From contig CM057065.1 in NCBI GenBank assembly GCA_029945375.1, positions 372,001 through 436,000 on the forward strand: a stretch of 64,000 nt of DNA, read 5' to 3'. The stretch comes from Agaricus subrufescens. Taxonomy: Eukaryota; Basidiomycota; Agaricomycetes; Agaricales; Agaricaceae. Both the position numbers and the translations under genes were made by a program. Below the pieces are notes generated by a model. It saw nothing but the letters and a program-made list of their open reading frames with translations, did not search any database and was not told the DNA's origin. This document shows, piece after piece, positions 1-10,568 of this stretch (the first letter of the stretch is position 1; the number at the start of each line of letters is the position of its first letter).

Positions 1-1484
1 GGGCACAACTGCTATTAGTCTTCCTGCGGACGACAATCAAGCTTTCCCAGACGACGTTAATATTCGTACCATGGACCCCGCCTTGAAGAAGGAAGGCACT
101 GATTGGTTCGCCATTTTTAACCCTAAAGTCAAAAGACAGCTCGACATCTCTCCCGTGCATACCTTGTTGCATGACAGGTCAGTCATCGAATACTGTTTAT
201 TGCTGCTTGTCCGTTCTGATCAATCACCTTAGTGTTGTTTGCTGTGTCCGATTTTCACCTGATGGTAAATATCTCGCGACAGGGTGCAACCGGACTGCCC
301 AAGTCTATGATACTAAGACTGGTGAGAAGACGTGGTACGTCAGCAGTCCCAAAGTGTCGGGTCATACTTCTTCCTTATACCATCGCCAGCGTGTTTGTCG
401 ATGAGGCCGCAGGGCAATTGGATCTTTATATACGAAGCTTGTGTTTCAGTCCTGATAGTAGATTCCTTGCAACGGCCGCTGAAGACGCACAAATTCGGGT
501 AAGGATCATTTTAGAGTGTCGTGCCCTTTCGAAACGCTCATAATGGTACGATAAAGATCTGGGATATCACCAAAAATCGCATCCGCAATGTGCTCCATGG
601 TCATGAACAGGAAGTCTGTGCGTTAGATTTTTCAAGCGATGGACACTTCCTTGTTTCTTGTTCCGGTGATAAAACTGCTCAGATTTGGGATATGATCGAC
701 GGAACGTCCAAGGTCCTAACCATCAACAATTATCATTCTGTAAATGATAATGTGGGGGCGACATCAGTGGCTGTAAATCCGAACGGGCAATATGTTGCTG
801 TTGATCATCTGGATTCCATCGTACGGGTTTGGGATATCGCTACTGGTACATTGGTGGAGAATCTGAGAGGGCACAAAGATTCTATTTATAGCGTGGCTTT
901 TACCCCTGATCATGGAAGGGGGCTTGTGAGTGGAAGTTTGGATAACACATTGAAATATTGGGATGTTAGTGCTCTTGGTGATGGTCGTCGTTTGGAGGGT
1001 GGTGTGGCGCTTCCGACAAGCGGTAAGGATGGAAAGAGGGATTGTAAAGGAAGTCCTTGTACAATGAATTTGATCGGCCATAAAGTGAGAACCTCTCTCC
1101 TCCTATTTCTTTCTTTTCTTGCTGATTGGCGGTAAAAGAACTTTGTGTTAAGCGTAACAGCCTCACAAAGTGGGCAGTGGATTGTTTCGGGGTCTAAAGA
1201 CCGTAGCATACACTTTTGGGATGCCAATAATGCGATTGTGCAATGCAAGGTCCAGGGTCACCGCAATTCTGGTAGGTTTCCTGTGTCTCGCCTGCTTGGT
1301 TCCCTTCTCAGGCAAAAAAATTGCGGTAATTATTTCAGTTGCTATGAGTCCAGTAGGAAACTTTTTGGCAACTGGAAGCGGGGATTGGCGGGCAAGGATT
1401 TGTACGTATATGCATATTGACTTGCGCTTTATCTCTGATCTTTTCTTTTTCTGTAGGGAGTTATGGTTCAGTATGCTACGTTGA
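1..1484 (+). CDS. tup1: Tup1-like WD40 transcriptional co-repressor, 3' part (5' end outside window)
   Basis: This is the C-terminal beta-propeller part of a Tup1/Groucho-type co-repressor, which is recruited by DNA-binding factors with Ssn6/Cyc8 and represses RNA polymerase II genes in the nucleus. Spliced exons read [15 protein letters not shown], then [18 protein letters not shown], and several repeats ending in WD-type dipeptides (IWDIT, IWDMI, VWDIA, YWDVS, FWDAN), close to the order in fungal Tup1. Introns are short: one starts at about 176, another near 1085, another near 1272. The last exon joins ARI to WELWFSMLR and stops at 1482-1484. The N-terminal tetramerisation region lies outside the window. 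No frameshift was found. A decayed copy of the same propeller follows directly downstream. Family assignment is strong; orthology to the single fungal Tup1 rather than a paralogue is inferred. Confidence 0.88.
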
Positions 1485-1680
1485 GCCTTTTCGCCTTGAC
1501 ATTATTCATATCATATTTATTCTTGTTTTGCGGCCTTGGAGAGGTTACTTTACTATAACCAGGACGGAACATTGATCACAATGTAACTGATAACACTTCT
1601 TCTTCACCCCTCCGAGGCTCAACACTTCTAGCAGTGGTTCGTTTTTGAATATGCCTTGCAATCTATCTCTGTTCTAGTCC

Positions 1681-2060
1681 AAATATAGTATCGTGACCTG
1701 CGTCTGGATCTCACCTGATAGTCAACATATTACACCGGCTTGTAATTGGACGACTCAAATCTATGACACGAAGGCGGGTCAGAAGACGTGGTGAAAAGTT
1801 GATTACTGGTTATCAGCTAATTTATTAACGTCATCATCAGTGCGCTTATCGATGAGACTGTCGGAAAAACAAGAGACTATTATCTTCCCACTGTATTTTT
1901 CAGCCCTTTTGGAAGATATCTTACACTTGAGCAGGGGGACAATCGACAAATCCGCGTGAGAATCATTTATTGACACTACATCTCTTCAATCACTGATCGC
2001 ACGATATAATGATTCGGGATATTACCAATTGCAATCGTTTTACGCTCTCATCGTGTCAGT
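1681..2060 (+). pseudogene. Decayed tandem copy of the Tup1-like propeller
   Basis: Collinear blocks match the upstream Tup1 gene. GTATCGTGACCTGCGT with the following 90 bases matches the first propeller blade up to CAGAAGACGTGG. TCGATGAGACTGTCGG and onward matches the VDEAAG blade. ATTCGGGATATTACCAATTG matches the start of the IWDITKNR exon. Order and spacing, introns included, are kept over about 380 bases. Stop codons (for example CCTGATAG), missing bases and loss of the later blades remove any open frame. It is best read as an old local duplication now decaying, not an exon of the upstream gene, which already has its own stop. Confidence 0.75.
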
Positions 2061-2067
2061 ACTACTT

Positions 2068-4675
2068 CTACTGAAGTAATGATAGATCATGAAATTCTCG
2101 TTTTATGTTACAAGGAAACAAAGACATTGAGATGAACTCGAGTCTATAACTCTGAACCGATTTTAAAGGGACAACGAAATGATTTTTACTGCTAAGTATT
2201 TCTTTGAAGGCATTTATCACTGGTAGGTATGGCGTAAGTATGACAACCGCTTTACAGGAGTTAAGTCTTACAGCATTATCGAAGGACTCCACGTGTAACG
2301 AAATCGTCGGGCCACCCCTGAGGACGTCGACCATTCGAGGCTTGCGAATGGATTCTCGAACTGCGCGGCTCAACTTCATAGACCCACAAACTAATACACA
2401 GGAGTTTTACTAAATCTTCCCGATGTTTTGAAAAAGGCGAACTTACCATTCACGGACATACAATCTTGCGCCTGAGCCACTTCATTTTGGATGAACATCG
2501 CCAAATCCGCCCGTTCTTGATGGATTGTGATCATGGGAAGAGAAAGTAGGCGGTCCGAAACGTGGCACTTCTCGTAACTCTCCGCACCGCCGTTGGAATC
2601 TTGCTCAGCTTTTTGACTGGAACCTCCATCATCTTCTAGTTTCTCCGGGTCTTCTCGGAAATCATTTTCAGTACTGCTCGGACTCTTGTTAGCAACGAAA
2701 ACCTGAATGTCAAGTTTCAGGTTGGGCGGAAGATTTTTTAGGGCGTCCAAGAGATCCTCTTGAACCCACGTGATGTGCTCTGAGCAAGACGTTGAGGAAT
2801 GAAAAAAAGATTCATTTAGTGCAAATGAGAGGGCCTCACCGATGTGGCGGATAGTCCAGACAAACGTGAGCCTTCTACAGGGAATTCCGTTGGTTTTTGA
2901 TCGCCTTAAAGAACCAATTATCAGTTTCGCATAGAACAAAGCAATATGGGCGGCCGCTTACTCGATCAAATCCAGTAACAAAGGTAAGATAAACGTGATC
3001 CCAGAGCCACTGGCGATCAGCAATACAGTGTCATACCCGTTCAATCGTGGCGGAGTACTATAAGGTCCATCGATCAGCACGTTCCCAATCGTGCTGGTCC
3101 CATCCGAATCGTAAAGTCTTCCCGTGAACCCACTCCCTTTTTTGTCCTGAATCAAGAACTTCAATTCAGAATGTTGCGAGGATTTTGTGTTGATTGTTGA
3201 GATAGTGAATGGGTGGCCCTCGAGTGGGGTACCGGATATCTTTGGAATAGTTACGTAAGCACTTTGCCCAGGGCGCCAGCTGAAGAGGTTCGGTGTCGGG
3301 GTGGTGAGTCGTATCACACGGCCCGGGAGCAGCTCTATTTTAGGGCTTGAGGATATTTTTGGTCCAGAAAACGAGTCCACCTTTGACGTCGCGAAGTGAG
3401 AAATGAAGAGCCGACAAATCCGAATAACCCTGTCCAAACCCCATAGGAGTATAGCAGGCCAGGTGTAGTGACCCAGACTAAAAAAGCAACTCAGCAATCT
3501 AAGATATGGAAAAGGCGATCGTATACTCACTCTCGTCTCGCATTGTGAAAGTATAGACAGAGGATGAATGTGCTGTCGAAAATGATACCATGAGCATTCT
3601 GATCATTTACCATAGCAATACACTTACGCTGCGAGGCCAAGGTGGACGAACAGGAAAACCTCGTATGCTTTATTCCTGATCGGTCGAATTGAGACAAGGC
3701 ACAGAAAAGTCCAGCAAGCAATGGCAACTACGCCAGCCCGGATTCCCGGAATTGTGATGACTTTGTCTCTAGTAAGTCTATTCACCGTACATTCGTAAGC
3801 GTTGTGTTTGGATATGGACAGTACAATAACTCACCCGAGTGAAACCTAGTTAATCCCCAGATGGAAACCGATGAGAGTCCATAGAACTGAGGCTAAGACT
3901 GGAGACATACTCTCGTTGCTGAATGGACCCAAGCGAGAACCATCACAACACGAGCACTCAAGCGATGCATGTAATTGAGCTGCCAGGTTACAACAATCAA
4001 TTATTATGCATCAAGTGTCCATGTAAAATCGGCTTACTTTCTCGAAGCTAACTCCCGTCAAGACTATGTATAAATCAGGGACCCGTCGACAAAAATGGGA
4101 GCGCTGTTACTTACGCGCTATGATGTTGTTCTTCATACCCAAAGCTACGATAAGAGGTATTTGAATAGCGGCGATTCTTCCGCTACGGTTAGCCCAGTCA
4201 TCCGGGACAGAGCCTAATTGTTGTCAATTTATCTCCACCCAAAATATGCGAATCAGACGATACACTTACAATTGATGAAAGACCAGACGTATATAATCAC
4301 TATGTAGGTTGCCGCCAAAAACACTTGCATGACATTCAGGGAATATGAACGGCCGATAGGGATTGTCCAACGGTATGACAATGCACGGAATGTATCGGTC
4401 AAAGCGAGAGGGAGACGTAACAAGTCGATGGAACCACGTCCGTTGGACGTCCCAGGCGATTGTCGAGCAAGCTTGCGCTGTTGTCGCCTGCCACGAAGGT
4501 ATCCCATAGCGACATCGGTCCAGTTGATGACAGATGCTAGGAAGATGAAGGAGACGAGAAAATACCACACCTCTAGGGGATAGGCGTCTTCGCGCTCCTC
4601 ACGGATGATCTTCTCCGGAGATTTATCTTTGGCAGCAACGACTGGGTCGAAAGAAGACTCAAAGGGAAGCGCCAT
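2068..4675 (-). CDS. Ferric reductase-like transmembrane oxidoreductase (FRE family)
   Basis: The protein would move electrons from cytosolic NADPH through FAD and haem to extracellular ferric (or cupric) ions at the plasma membrane. The start is the ATG at 4673-4675 (MALPFESSFDP). Small exons between 3.5 and 4.6 kb encode hydrophobic helices (VWYFLVSFIFLASVINW, VMQVFLAATYIVIIYVW), a KNNIIAR segment and LNYMHRLSARVVMVLAWVHS with haem-binding-type histidines. The cytosolic half has the FAD-binding FSWRPGQSAYVTIP and GHPFTIS motifs, the NAD-binding GYDTVLLIASGSGITF and a C-terminal VCGSMKLSRAVR (joined across a 58-nt intron near 2380-2440) and LRGGPTISLHVESF. Family members usually stop just after HVESF-x-x-A. 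Here the frame reads through for about 70 residues to 2068, so the true end may be near 2270 if the tail is not real. Exact exon borders in the membrane part are approximate. Confidence 0.85.
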
Positions 4676-5022
4676 GTTGACTCTACGGAGGTGGCGAACT
4701 GTCGCGATTGGGGGGAATGATTATTCTGCGGAAGTTGGGGCCAGAATTTATATCTGCATGGTACAATTTCGCCAAGAAATGGATAAAAAAAAACCCCCAA
4801 AGGAATCATCTTGAAATTAAGGGACCCTCGACGACGGCTCCACCGCTTTTTTCTTGTACTGGGCAATTCGAGAGTCAGGATGACCCAAGGCCAATGAGTT
4901 CGCGTTAATAATGGCCTTCGTAACTACTAGAACTCACCACATACAGCTGAATGCCTTTGCTAGTCGCATTTCTTGTGCCCCCCAAGGTTAGCTCGGCCAC
5001 CGGCAAGATAGCGCGGGGTAAG

Positions 5023-5132
5023 TTATCAGATAACGTGTTATCTGATATGATTACGCGCGGTCGATCGGATTTCGGAACTTCGGCTCAACCTGGGCCCAGG
5101 TAAGTTATCTGATAACGATTTTTATCTGATAT
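5023..5132. promoter_or_regulatory. Two paired GATA palindromes upstream of the ferric reductase gene
   Basis: Four sites are present: TTATCAGATAA (5023-5033), TTATCTGATAT (5038-5048), TTATCTGATAA (5105-5115) and TTATCTGATAT (5122-5132). Two of them contain the full ATCWGATAA, the known target of fungal iron-responsive GATA repressors (Urbs1/SRE/Fep1 type). The pairs lie within an imperfect direct repeat beginning GGTAAGTTATC at about 82-bp spacing. They lie about 350-460 bp upstream of the ferric reductase start, and no convincing gene starts on the other side. Iron-dependent control is inferred from motif and position. Confidence 0.7.
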
Positions 5133-7480
5133 GATCACACACGCTGTCAAAATGTGAGAATTCTCGGGGTTTGACTGGAAAAGTATCGATGCCGTCTTCA
5201 TTAAAATGGGGAGCAAAAATTGCACTCAAAGGCTACAACTTTTGTTTTACGCTAGCTGAGAATTAGGCTCGAATCAATCCTTTACGCGCAGATCCAGAGG
5301 GTTAGGGGTAGACGTGTTCCAGTGGAGCTTTGCAGGTTCCAGAAGTCACCTATTGGCACCCTGGCATAGAAGCCACCGGTCAGCATTCAGCGGTCATGGT
5401 CCGGGTGCCTGCATCGTGTGGGAGAACTCGTGGGGTAATGAATGGACGATTTTCCGCTTTAAGTTAGCTCGTAGCGATTATGTCTTCATATCAAACATTC
5501 CAGCCTAGGATCATCAGTGATAAATAAATACGCAAGTTGGGGACGGAACCCTTGGCCACCATGACGTTGCCTTTCTTGGTTTATTGCGCATCCAGTAAAT
5601 TGGTATTAAGTGTAACGTAAGTTTTTGAACCCCAACGCCGAAACTGGGGTTGCGAATGCATGGCATGGCTGCCGCTTATTGATAATTATACAATTTTGTA
5701 AGACTCGTTGAAAGGTAGATGAGACGCCATCTGTTACAGAACATTCTTCCATGTGACTTCAGCCGTTGATGTCTTCCATGCACTATCGAACTTGCGGATA
5801 AATTTTGGCTTTCGGTGTTGACTCCGTGAGACAGCGTGAGTTACTCTGGTTCGCACTCCCAAATTTTAACGGGCCACTCAGCTTCTTGAACCAATCATTT
5901 TTTTGATGGATAAAGTTCGACTTAAGGGTCCAAACAAACAATCCTCAGTCTATTATACTTTTGCACGTCGAAGATCTGTGGAACATTTCTGTTTGACAGC
6001 GTGATTAAACCAATCAGATTCAGAGCCTAGGTACAACTCCACTGGACACCCGTGAATGGTGTCCGAAATTTCGGGTCTACAGCACTTGTACGAACGCGTA
6101 AATTTATCTTGAATCACGCCTATAACCATGCGCTAATGACGGCCTTACTGTGTTTCCCGTAAAATGCGAGCCTATTAGCAGAAAGGCAAAGCGCAAGGGG
6201 TATTATATATATCTGAGATATACGCATTGCGAATTATCTACGCTCCGAAAACCCCGGCTGAAACTGCCCTCCATCGGGTATGACTAGTGAGGTGCAACAT
6301 AGGTTTTTCCTTAGTAAGCATCGCGCGAAATTTATATACAAGTTCATGTTCATCGGGGGTTTCGGACGTCACCTATTTACTTGATCGAGGTCACAGATAT
6401 CGATTGGCGGAATTTGGTCTTCCATTCCCGGGAATCACTCATAAACTCTATTACTTCAGGGCGAACCATGGAAAGCTTGGGCTCAAGGTTGAGTGCAAGA
6501 AATGCTGTTGCCACCTGGTTGCCACGAAACACGCTAAGGCAAAAGCCGAATTGATACTGTATTATACAAATAGAAATAACAAGATGTGATTTCAAGCAAT
6601 GTCAATCTGCTAGTTCGATGACGATATAGGAAAGGTAATTCACACAGGAGTGTCGATATTACCGAGTTGTCGGTCCAGGGGCCAGGGGCCTGTTCAATCA
6701 TCTGTACCCGCGTGCGCAGCACCATACCGATGGTTTCTCCTCGTTTGTACAGAAAGGAATAGGAAGGAAGCTCGCAATATTGGGACGCTGTTTTGAGCTT
6801 TGAGATCAGTGGTACAACTATTGATTTAACCTGTCCTTGTCAAGGATTTTGAGCTTGGAGAGAAACCGGCCCCCCTAAGTGGCGATGTCACTTGTCCCCT
6901 TTCTTTCGTATCGTTACCAATCTTGGAAGCAGATGAAACACTTTCGCTTGAGTGATAGTTGGCGCTGTAGCTTCCTGCTGATAATCGATAAACGAACGTA
7001 CAGAAAGACTGCCACTGTTCCGAGAGACAAGTGTACATACAGTAGTTCATGAGTACGGACTAGTAGGCATGGACTCTTGCACTCTCAACGATTTTATTGA
7101 ACGTTGGATACGGTTATCAGAATTGTGATGGCACAAGTTATTCTTGAGCGAACAACCGCCAATGCACGAAGCTGATATGAATCGAAATAGGGCTTGAGCT
7201 CCTGGAATATTGTCCCCACCCCATCAATCCTGTCGGGGTATTGGGCCTACTATTGGCCTGTTGGATCCCCATTTTGACTTTGGATTCGGACAGTTTCAGC
7301 CAAAAATTGACCACATGACCATTGAGGGATCAACCCTTGGTAATTGAGATGGCTGTGATTGCCCCCGTTCCCACCATAATTAATAGTTAATTCAAGATGG
7401 TGGGGGTGTGCGCCCTTTTTGAAAAAAAAAAATAAACCCTGTGCTACTACCGCCGCGTAACTTTCGCCCCCACTAGCAGG
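5133..7480. other. 2.3 kb without a recognisable gene
   Basis: Only short, non-conserved open frames occur here, and none has a recognisable motif or supported splicing. It starts next to the GATA cluster and ends at the start of the 211-aa gene. No inverted repeats or transposase remnants were noticed. Small non-coding RNA genes cannot be excluded by eye. Confidence 0.5.
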
Positions 7481-8116
7481 ATGTCGAGCACGACCTATCC
7501 CTCTCCCCCATCCCCTCTCATACTCGAAGGCGGCGATAAAAATCGTCAAAGCGCCCTTCCCCAGTCTGGCTATCAGTCTCGAGATGTCAAACAAAAGGCA
7601 CTCTTACCCCCTATAGCCGTAGACAAGTATCCACCGTCTGTGACCACTACTCCCGTGGAGATTTACCCATCTTCACCACGATTCGATGACCCAGAGGATG
7701 ACTTAACGGCTACACTCGTTCATCCCGATATGCCTTTCAACACTATTGCCGACCTCAACGCTCCAAGCTTTCCACTTCCTGCTCCAGCACCACCCTCCTC
7801 ACCAGCACAAACTTCTAAAACCAGCCGCTCATCAACTACCGCCAGTACTTCGTCGGAACAACGAGATGCCGTAATGGAGATGATGTCCATGTTTACCTCT
7901 AACGCTCCTTCCCGCAAGAGGTACACCGCCTCACAGCTTGCACAATGGAGGGCAGAGGAAGAGTACTACAAAGAAAAAATCAAGGAGGAGCTAGGAGGAA
8001 AAGATATTTGTCTGATCCGTTACGAGGCGAGACAGGGTTGGTTAGGGTTTTGGAACAGAGATAATGTGCTCGACATCATCGATGACTTACGAGAATTGCG
8101 TTCTCCCAAGTCATAA
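7481..8116 (+). CDS. Hypothetical protein with disordered N half
   Basis: A single-exon frame of 211 residues starts at the ATG following a pyrimidine-rich leader (CTTTCGCCCCCACTAG). Residues 1-125 are rich in Pro, Ser and Thr with low-complexity runs (PLPAPAPPSSPAQTS), suggesting a disordered region. Residues 130-211 look folded or helical and charged: a SRKRYTASQLAQWRAEEEYY segment, KEKIKEELGGKD, then GWLGFWNRDNVLDIIDDL. No family is recognised, and no signal peptide or membrane helix is seen. Codon use, the clean frame and the conserved-looking C-terminal block favour a real gene over a chance frame. Confidence 0.6.
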   Translation: MSSTTYPSPPSPLILEGGDKNRQSALPQSGYQSRDVKQKALLPPIAVDKYPPSVTTTPVEIYPSSPRFDDPEDDLTATLVHPDMPFNTIADLNAPSFPLPAPAPPSSPAQTSKTSRSSTTASTSSEQRDAVMEMMSMFTSNAPSRKRYTASQLAQWRAEEEYYKEKIKEELGGKDICLIRYEARQGWLGFWNRDNVLDIIDDLRELRSPKS

Positions 8117-8572
8117 CGGCATGTCAGTCTTTACTTCCTTGCCTCATTTGTACCTTTATTTGCATCATATTTCGACGACTAGTGGCACAAGGTTTCAAGG
8201 TATAATGATATATATATACACTCATCGATCTTCTTTAATATTTTTGATTACCGAAAGAGTAGAACTTGACCCAAGTACTTTATTTCTGCCTTCTGTAACG
8301 CATATTTATCACACTTTCGTTCTGTTCTGCCTGCAAACATTAAATATAATAGTTTACCTAGAGGCTCAATGGGTAATGCACCATCGATAACAATGAATTA
8401 TTGCACATTGCTTAGCATCTCTAAAAACGAGTATTTCCCGTCACACTTTATGCGTCCAATGTGTTGTTTTCAGTGGCTAGAAATTACTAACACATTAATT
8501 GGAAGCACTCTTCGAAGGTCATTCCACCAAGCCGTGACGTTTCGACTCAGTGAATGCGGATCACTTCTTTCT
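8117..8572. other. Convergent intergenic region
   Basis: This AT-rich stretch lies between two convergent genes (the 211-aa gene and the dehydrogenase). It contains a TATATATATAC run near 8209 and probably both 3' untranslated regions. Open frames here are short and unlike any family. Confidence 0.45.
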
Positions 8573-9646
8573 TTACCAAGCACGATGTCCACCATCAACG
8601 ATAATGCTAAAAAGACAAAAGAGCGATTGAGGTTGAATCAGTAAAAAAGAGGAATCAAGAGATTAAGATACATACTCGCTCCCAGTACAGAATGTCGAAG
8701 CATCACTAGCAAGCCAAACAGTGACGCCTCTCAACTCGTCAGGCCTTCCAATCCTGCCCAGGGGATTTTGTAGCGACCATTGTTGCATCAGGTCGGGCCG
8801 AGGGTCCAAGAAGTCCTTCGTCATTCTATATTTGGGTGCAGCATAAAATCATTTGAGGCAAAGGATATGAAGTTAAAACGAGGATAGCGCACTGCGTGTA
8901 AATATATCCCGGGCTAATAGTGTTGACGCGAATCTTCTTCGGACCCAACTCACAGGCCATGGAACGGGCCATTTGAATCACAGCGGATTTACTGGTATTG
9001 TAGGCAACCCAGTGTTGGCCAAAGTTCGTAATGCTGCCGCTCATGCTAGCGGTGAGAATGATGCTTCCCGGTGTACCAAGTTTTTCCATTTGGCGACCGG
9101 CTGCTTGAGCGGTGAAGAGGACGCCGTCGACGTTGACGTCCATTAACTACATGATAAAAATGAGAAATCACAAGCGTTTCCGATACTGTAACGGGATAGA
9201 TCAAGTAAACTGACCTTTCGAAATTCCTCAGCAGGATACTCGAGGCATTCGAAACCTCTCAAAATGCCGGCATTCGCGACACAAATATCCAGCCGGCCCT
9301 CTTTCTTAGCTATACCTTCGGCAATATCCCACATCTGTTTCTGGTTGGTGACATCACCACTGACGTATTCCAGGCGTCCTTTGCCTTTGACACCAGGAGC
9401 GATATCGGGAAGCTTCGTAACATAAGCCTGAACTTTGAGCCAACCGGCACCTGGTTGGTCGGGAAGGTCGAGGCAGTAGACAATGGCTCCTGCCTCTGCC
9501 AGGCCTAAAGCCATCTCCAAACCAATACCACGCTGGGCACCAGTGACGATTGCAACTCGATCAGAGATAAGAAAAGAAGAGAGAGTCGTACGAGCAGGAG
9601 GCACGTCGCTCAACGCAGCAGCTACACCTTGGTTAGTGTCGGACAT
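8573..9646 (-). CDS. Short-chain dehydrogenase/reductase, mannitol/sorbose-reductase-like
   Basis: This is a classical SDR, an NAD(P)-dependent alcohol/ketone oxidoreductase of the cytosol. The start ATG at 9644-9646 gives MSDTNQG. The Rossmann motif TGAQRGIG lies at about residues 35-42, followed by GDVTN, NAG (CVANAGIL), the catalytic Ser in ILTASMSGS and the YNTSK (YxxxK) pair. Splicing joins EEFRK to LMDVNVDG, then PGYIYT to RMTKDFLDP. A last intron joins FCTGS to the terminal exon DIIVDGGHRAW, stop at 8573-8575. The IIVDGG-x-x-AW end and the LSSF-x-x-x-DRVAIVTG start resemble fungal polyol/sugar reductases. A longer insert (GAGWLKVQAYVTKLPDIAPG) after the second strand is typical of this subgroup. 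The substrate is not determined. Confidence 0.88.
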
Positions 9647-9908
9647 GATTCGTGGGAGTGGGAAGCAAGATGAGACTCAAGACTCAGACGAGGCTGGTGA
9701 CTTTCTAGGCCGGGCCGGGTTCAGGCCCATTCGTGCATGTATGATTGTGCGAAAGAATGGAGTTATGAATGCGCAACTGACTTATCTCAATAAGTAATTA
9801 TACTTTTACAGAAGAAAGAATGATCTGCAGATGGTATATGAGAAATGGGGCAGTCAGAAGAAGAATTTAGGAAGTGTCTACCTAGGGATTGCTAACACTC
9901 TGCAGTTG

Positions 9909-10480
9909 TTAAACTTCCTGCGCCTGCTTGATACCCTTGACCTGCTTAACATCCGGCACTTGCTTCGCCTCCTGCAACACCTCCAGCTCTTGGGGCTCCT
10001 GCGGCTTGCTGACAGTCATACGTTGCCTTGCCAGATCTAGAAGTAAAGGCCCGTGAAGGCCTCCAGACGGTAATTTGCCATAAATGCCGAGACGTTCTTT
10101 CTTATCAAGCTGCACGCCTCTTGCTACGTAGGGTTTGAGCTAAAGCGTATTCGACGTGTAAACATCCGGAGAGGGATAGAGCCAGTAAAACACGAGAGCT
10201 CACCGGTGAAGACTCAATCTCAGCTATGGGGGGAGCCACAAAAACACGTACTTTCTCATCCAACAACCTGTACTTCGCCTTTCCGCCAATAACATGTTTT
10301 CCAGGCGCGCCTGTTCGATGACCACCAGGGAGGAATGCCTGCCGCGTCCCTGACTAAAGAGTCAGCCACCTTGCTAGATAGAGACAATGATGTATTACCC
10401 TTGTAGTAGTCCTTGTTTCCCCTCTTCGGGGTCAAAGGCCTCCGTGACGCCTTGGAACAGCGGATGACGGTCGGAAACAT
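9909..10480 (-). CDS. mrpl27: Mitochondrial large-subunit ribosomal protein mL41 (MRPL27 type)
   Basis: This is a component of the mitochondrial ribosome large subunit. Three exons: MFPTVIRCSKASRRPLTPKRG with NKDYYK; GTRQAFLPGGHRTGAPGKH followed by VIGGKAKYRLLDEKVRVFVA and PPIAEIESSP; and LKPYVARGVQLDKKERLG to the stop at 9909. The first intron must use the acceptor TTTAGTCAG to keep GTRQAF in frame, and the second runs from GTGAGCTC to CGCTTTAG. The RPLTPKRGNKDYYKG...GHRTG...HVIGGKA series is the family hallmark. The C-terminal 35 residues are rich in Gln, Glu, Val and Lys (EPQELEVLQEAKQVPDVKQV), a lineage-specific tail. It is transcribed divergently from the Tsr3 gene. Confidence 0.88.
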
Positions 10481-10568
10481 AAGAGTCGGTCATCATTGCA
10501 CAAACAAATTTGTACTTTGATTTGCCAATTGGGAGTTCCCACGCTCGGCGGACGTGATTGTCACCTTC
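10481..10568. promoter_or_regulatory. 88-bp bidirectional promoter between mL41 and Tsr3
   Basis: Only 88 bases separate the start codons of the divergent mL41 (-) and Tsr3 (+) genes, so both 5' leaders and core promoters must overlap or lie in this spacer or just inside the coding regions. No TATA box is seen. Confidence 0.6.

Noticed and set aside
5314..5508. 64-aa + strand frame after the GATA sites
   Set aside because: Short, no family resemblance and no supporting splice sites; not enough to claim a second gene controlled by the GATA cluster.
6287..6589. 100-aa + strand frame in the 5.1-7.5 kb gap
   Set aside because: No motif, opposing frames of similar size, and no intron or start context; treated as chance.
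10554..10568. Upstream GTG start extending Tsr3 by five residues
   Set aside because: Nuclear fungal genes normally start at ATG; the ATG at 10569 begins the Arg/Gly-rich N terminus.
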